Part shown: positions 59,717 through 64,000 of the stretch, one piece after another | How positions within the stretch are numbered: position 1 is the stretch's first letter | How the letters are laid out: every line of letters begins with the position of its first letter | Source: Platycnemis pennipes | Taxonomy: Eukaryota; Arthropoda; Insecta; Odonata; Platycnemididae | NCBI GenBank assembly: GCA_933228895.1 | Contig: OW121856.1 | Coordinates: 23,391,805 to 23,455,804, forward strand | DNA length: 64,000 bases | Direction: 5' to 3' | Made by a program: the position numbers and the translations under genes | Notes under the pieces: model-generated | Database searches by the model: none | The model's input: the letters and a program-made list of their open reading frames with translations, nothing else | Told to the model about the DNA's origin: nothing

Positions 59717-62700
59717 ACAGAAGACTACCTAAAATTAACTGTTTCTTTCCCCATCTTCCTTCTCCACACTACCTTCTTCAACTTAAAGCAAAAGCCATTA
59801 AATAACTCCTCTGCAATTTCCTTTCCTCTTGAAACTTAATGAAGCTAAATAAATTTAACAAGCACAAGATATTTCAGAATAGGAACAGTAGAGCTACATT
59901 TATTAACTGTAACTGGAAATAATGTTACTATAAAGAAGCCTAGATTTGTTGCTACTTCGATATTTAAGATTTAATTTAATTATCTTAAATCAATACAGAT
60001 GTAGTGTAGTTTCTTGGCATTGTAGAAACAAATAATACATGTGAGTTAAAGTAATAAATGTTCTAAATATTTGAAAATATCGTCAAACAGAGTTACAGAG
60101 TTAGGATAATATCCTCACTCTTGATGAGTGCAGTTAAAATAAGGTCTCTGCAGTTTTTTAATAAATAATTTCATTCTACTAATGATTCTAATGAAGGCTC
60201 TAAAATCCTGCATATCAAAAGAGAACTAAAGATAGGTACGTGTTGCAACCTTTAATTGTCGAACTCAATTTTTAATTCGATTGATGAAATTAATTACAAA
60301 TAACGGATTGTAAACTGTTTACAAAACATATAAATTGTAATTTAATAACCATTAAACTTAAAGTGTACTTCATTGGAAATTAATCATATAGATAGTTTTT
60401 ATTCATTTGAGAATCTTAAAAATAGTATCGATGAAAAATATAAGGCACCTTTCTTCAAACTTTTAATTATTTTAAGGGATTAAGAGCTCCTTTTATCCTT
60501 GATCACGAGATTTCTAGGAGAGAATTTTATCCCTGTTTGCTCAAAAGCGAACTTAAATGGCTGCAATATATTTTTATCTAATGGCAAAACCGGCCTGCAG
60601 ATATGAATAGAAAATTCTAACGAGCTTTGAGCAATCTAAATGGAACCCCAATTTCGCTCTCTGGTCGCAATGTCTCTTAAGCCTTATATTTTCCTTTTTT
60701 TTCAATTTCCCAATGCCGTAAGTATACTATCACACTGTGTGTGCTATGTAAAATTCTATTCAGGAATGTGCGGCTTCAAGGGAATGGTTCCACCTTCGAA
60801 TATTATCGTGAGATTAAAGTGCCGAGCTAAAAGTCATTCCGGAAAAATAAAATGCACGAAAAGAACTCATTTAAACAGGGAATTTTGGGGTCCATCTGAA
60901 TGTAAATATGAGGAAGAAAATGCATCTCTGACAGTAAATGGTATATGAAATGATAGGGAGCTATGATTTATTCATTGATGTGGGAAGAAAAAAATATTGT
61001 CCCCATCAGAGTATGCATTGGAATACTACATACCTTCTTATCAGATAAAATTTGTAGTCCCTGTATAAGGTTCCTGAATTTACGTTGCTTGCTACGAGCT
61101 AAATCACAGTTCCTTTCCAGCAGACCAAAATATAATATATCACGTTATCATTAGTATATAAAACTTTTTGACCATCTTCTTAGACAAAAAAGTTATGCAG
61201 GAAATATATTTTAAGGAAATGTTCTAGAAAGTCGAAAAAAAGAAAACGGAGGTAAAAGATAGAAATTCATTCACAAGTAGTAACAGGATGTCAAAATTAT
61301 CAATATCATTCATGAAAATTAGAAGTGGAATCAATAAATGCATGGATCATGCTATAAATCGTGCATAGAATATATGCTCCATGCATCCTTATATGCCGGA
61401 GGTGATGGTAAGACGGCATCTATGGGAAAAGGGATCTAGAAAGATCACACCCAGCTGCCGTGAAAAGTGCAGAAAAAGATTAAGATACTCTGAATCAAAT
61501 CAAAACTGAAGACTTAATTTACGCATAAATTGACAAGATTAGCCGACATTATAGATACTTGAGTTCGAACAATAGTTTTCTACGGACTTTGGTTAGTTTT
61601 AAAAAAGTTTTAAAAATTATCAATGGCTGTCGTACACGCAAATTATTTCGTTTTTTATCACTTTGAAACAATGCATTCACTTATATCTCCACCTAAAAGA
61701 TATATGACATTATCTTAAGGTGACTACTAAGGTAATTTCGTAACTTTAATAAAACAGATTAAAAATAATTGTTAGAAAAACAATACGTGGTAAGTAAGGA
61801 AATTACTTAGAAATACTGTAAACTATGAGTGGACACGATAGGCTCAACTCTGTATTGGTCATTTGGCAAAATAAATGCATTTAGAGCTGTTGGGCATATT
61901 GAAATATGTCTTAAATTTTGGGTATTAAATATACTTCATGAAGAAATTTTAGAACAAAATTGACACGTTTGAAATTGTCACCCAATGCCTTGCTCGGATC
62001 TCCAAATATTTTGTGGTGTTTGCGTTCCATCTATATTTTACACAGTAGACATGCAAGTGTTTTACTTGCAATATTTCCAAAAGCTCATAAAACAAATTCT
62101 AAAATAAATCTACCGAGACAATTCCAGAAATATATTACACCAACCTTTAAATCGCTTTGAGTATAATATTTACTACATATTAAGTCAAACCCATTCAATC
62201 GAATGTATTAAAACATCCTAGAACATTTCATTTTTCATATATAAAAAACATTCACTTACATACCTTACATTTTCTATTTTTAAACCATCCAGACGATCCC
62301 AGAAAAATATCGCAGCCATCATTGCATCGGTTTGGGTGTAATTTGGGTGCAATTTTGTTGCGTGTCAGTCAGTCAGTCATTCTGTATCCGTTTTATTTTG
62401 TTCTGTTCCAAGGTTTGAGTTAAAAGAGTGAGGTTTATTGCGTTGAGTAAAGATTCTCTGCCTGTATGATTTGGTAGTAGTTTTGGATTTTTAGCGGTTA
62501 GTGGTGCAGAGAAAAATGAAAAAAACGTGGTTTTTCAGAGAGAGAGACAACATATAGTGAAAATATGGTGTAGAAAAAAGAATAAAAACATAGAGGATAA
62601 TAAGAGTGGGACATATATTTATTTCCTTCTCAATTTCCTCAATAGCCATTTCCTTCTCTCTGCATACGAAATTTTTATGAACATTTGGTGCACAAAAGTA

Positions 62701-63359
62701 TAAAATAATGAAAGACTACTTTGTGTAGTGAAGCATTAACTGCCTGCCTGAAGTACAAGCACTACTGCCACCTATTGATCCTCAGTAGTTTCCAAACACT
62801 TTGTAAAATCTCATTTGACACTAGAACACAAAGTTCACATCAAGACACACCAGACAGAGACTGCCTGCAAAGCTACCGCAGGTCTGCTAGTCGGTAATTT
62901 ATTTCACTTATTTTTTGTGCATTTTATATTTTATTTATCTAACTGGAACACTTATTTTTTGAACAGTGACTCAAGAATTTTAATTTGACTCAGTCTCAAC
63001 GGATTTTTAGTAATTTCTTTCTCTTCCTCACGATATTTTATGAAATTGGAATCCATATGGAAATCGATATTTTCTGAACTTGGAATACATATTTTATTTT
63101 CATCTATAAATTAATTTAATGTATTATTAATAACTTAATTTTAATTCATCTATTCCTTTCAACAGTACAAAGAGGTAAGAAACTTAGATTTTTCCCGAGC
63201 TAAGGAAATTTTCCAAAATTTTAATCAAGAAACTAACCCAACCTCTGATTTCTCTCGGCCACGAGAGGCAATCGTCGACCTGCGACATTTGAGAATGCAT
63301 TCTTTACCTCGAGCACCGAGGGTGGAGTATATTTTATCTTGAGATTAAACCTTATCTTT
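59717..63359. other. AT-rich sequence with simple repeats
   Basis: A (GTCA)n run lies at about 62365-62378 and a GAGA run near 62538-62546. CTACTGCCACCTATTG at about 62764-62779 fits the reverse complement of a CTCF-like core. The frame 60640-60948 plus (102 codons) and others have no recognised domain. No gene was called. Confidence 0.5.
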
Positions 63360-63372
63360 CTCTCTCTCTCTA
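63354..63372. repeat. (TC)n microsatellite
   Basis: TTTCTCTCTCTCTCTATAT: five to six pure TC units. Confidence 0.8.
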
Positions 63373-63429
63373 TATACTCTATTCTCTCCCCTTACCTCTC
63401 ATCCCTCCACATTAAAATGTAATCGTTTG

Positions 63430-63960
63430 TTTAACTTTCCCAGGGAGGACGTAACCCACTTTTGCGGCCGGCTATAGTCCCCATTGCAGACTCCTTAAGG
63501 CTGTTTATTCCCAGCCGCTTCTCCTTCGCCCCTGCCACCCTATCTTGCCCTAAAAAGGACTCCCTCCCCTTGGCCCTTATCTTCTCCGTCTTGCTGTCTG
63601 AGGTCTCGTTTCTGTGGGCAAAGGAAACTATGTTCCTTTTGCTGCCGGGAATAAATTAGCTGCAACAACGCTTGGGCAACTAAGTTTCACGTTACCTTGG
63701 TCACAGGGCAGAGTTTCCTATCAAGAAGGCATATTCTTTTCTCAGCCGAGTAGTGAGTCTTCTACCCCTCCCTATCTTCCTCTTTTCGGCTCCGAGTGCA
63801 GAATGAATGCGCGTCTACGCATACACAAAAAGGGAACTCCCGCATTCGGGAACTGCATTCGGATTTGCTTAACCCGCAGATATTCTCGTTTCGAGTTTTT
63901 TATTAAACTCGCTGTGCTTCGAGGTATACGCTTTGATATTTTTCTTTAATCCTAAGGGGC
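63430..63960. other. GC-rich island at the right end of the window
   Basis: CpG-bearing and pyrimidine-rich. Plus-strand frames 63462-63659 and 63614-63949 overlap in different phases and lack known domains. GGAAACTATG occurs at 63625 (inside GGGCAAAGGAAACTATG) and again at 63979 (GTGGCAGGAAACTATG), so a short direct repeat of about 350-bp period may continue beyond the window. It may be regulatory DNA or part of a gene whose remainder lies outside. Confidence 0.35.
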
Positions 63961-64000
63961 GAAAAGCGTCTCGTGGCAGGAAACTATGCTCTTTATGCTA

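Overview
The window looks like arthropod, most likely insect, nuclear DNA. It is AT-rich and carries decayed non-LTR retrotransposons, tRNA-derived SINE heads, a MITE, foldback elements and microsatellites. Open frames are short and almost all lack recognisable homology. The insect assignment is inference. It rests on the type of LINE tails (the 'GGTGGCTTGCAGGGTAT…TAGATG' 3' end and the '…RLADKKVEWRATSS…' C-terminus) that I associate with insect genomes. I cannot name the species.

I found no host protein-coding gene that I can defend. The only recognisable coding sequence is reverse-transcriptase debris. The window could be an intergenic desert or the inside of a large intron. I saw no rRNA, no intact tRNA, no CRISPR array, and no bacterial or organellar DNA.

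Layout. (1) 0-31 kb: mostly unique AT-rich sequence. It has three short LINE C-terminal tails (2.3, 6.4 and 17.2 kb, all plus strand), a diverged 150-bp direct repeat (3.4/5.0 kb), a tRNA-derived SINE head (15.9 kb), a 49-bp-arm foldback (21.6 kb), and several GC-, purine- or pyrimidine-rich islands. (2) 31-50 kb: the retroelement-rich part. It holds an L2/CR1-like LINE 3' portion with a frameshift (31.0-31.8 kb), at least five more copies of its 3' end, another RT fragment with an internal deletion (49.5 kb), a longer LINE C-terminal remnant directly after it (49.8-50.4 kb), a similar remnant at 34.8 kb, a Ser/Leu-tRNA-like SINE head (40.8 kb) and a Helitron-end-like repeat (46.0 kb). (3) 53-56 kb: three structured elements within 2.6 kb. 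These are a Penelope-like inverted pair with a 13-bp target-site duplication and a hammerhead-like core, a 302-bp MITE with 32-bp terminal inverted repeats and a TAA duplication, and a second long foldback. (4) 56-64 kb: GC-rich islands, a 71/75-bp tandem duplication and microsatellites.

The parts do not form a pathway. The window is a record of mobile-element insertions. The most notable objects are the 53.4-kb palindrome with its ribozyme-like core and the motif-dense MITE at 55.3 kb. I see no evidence of an undescribed multi-gene system.
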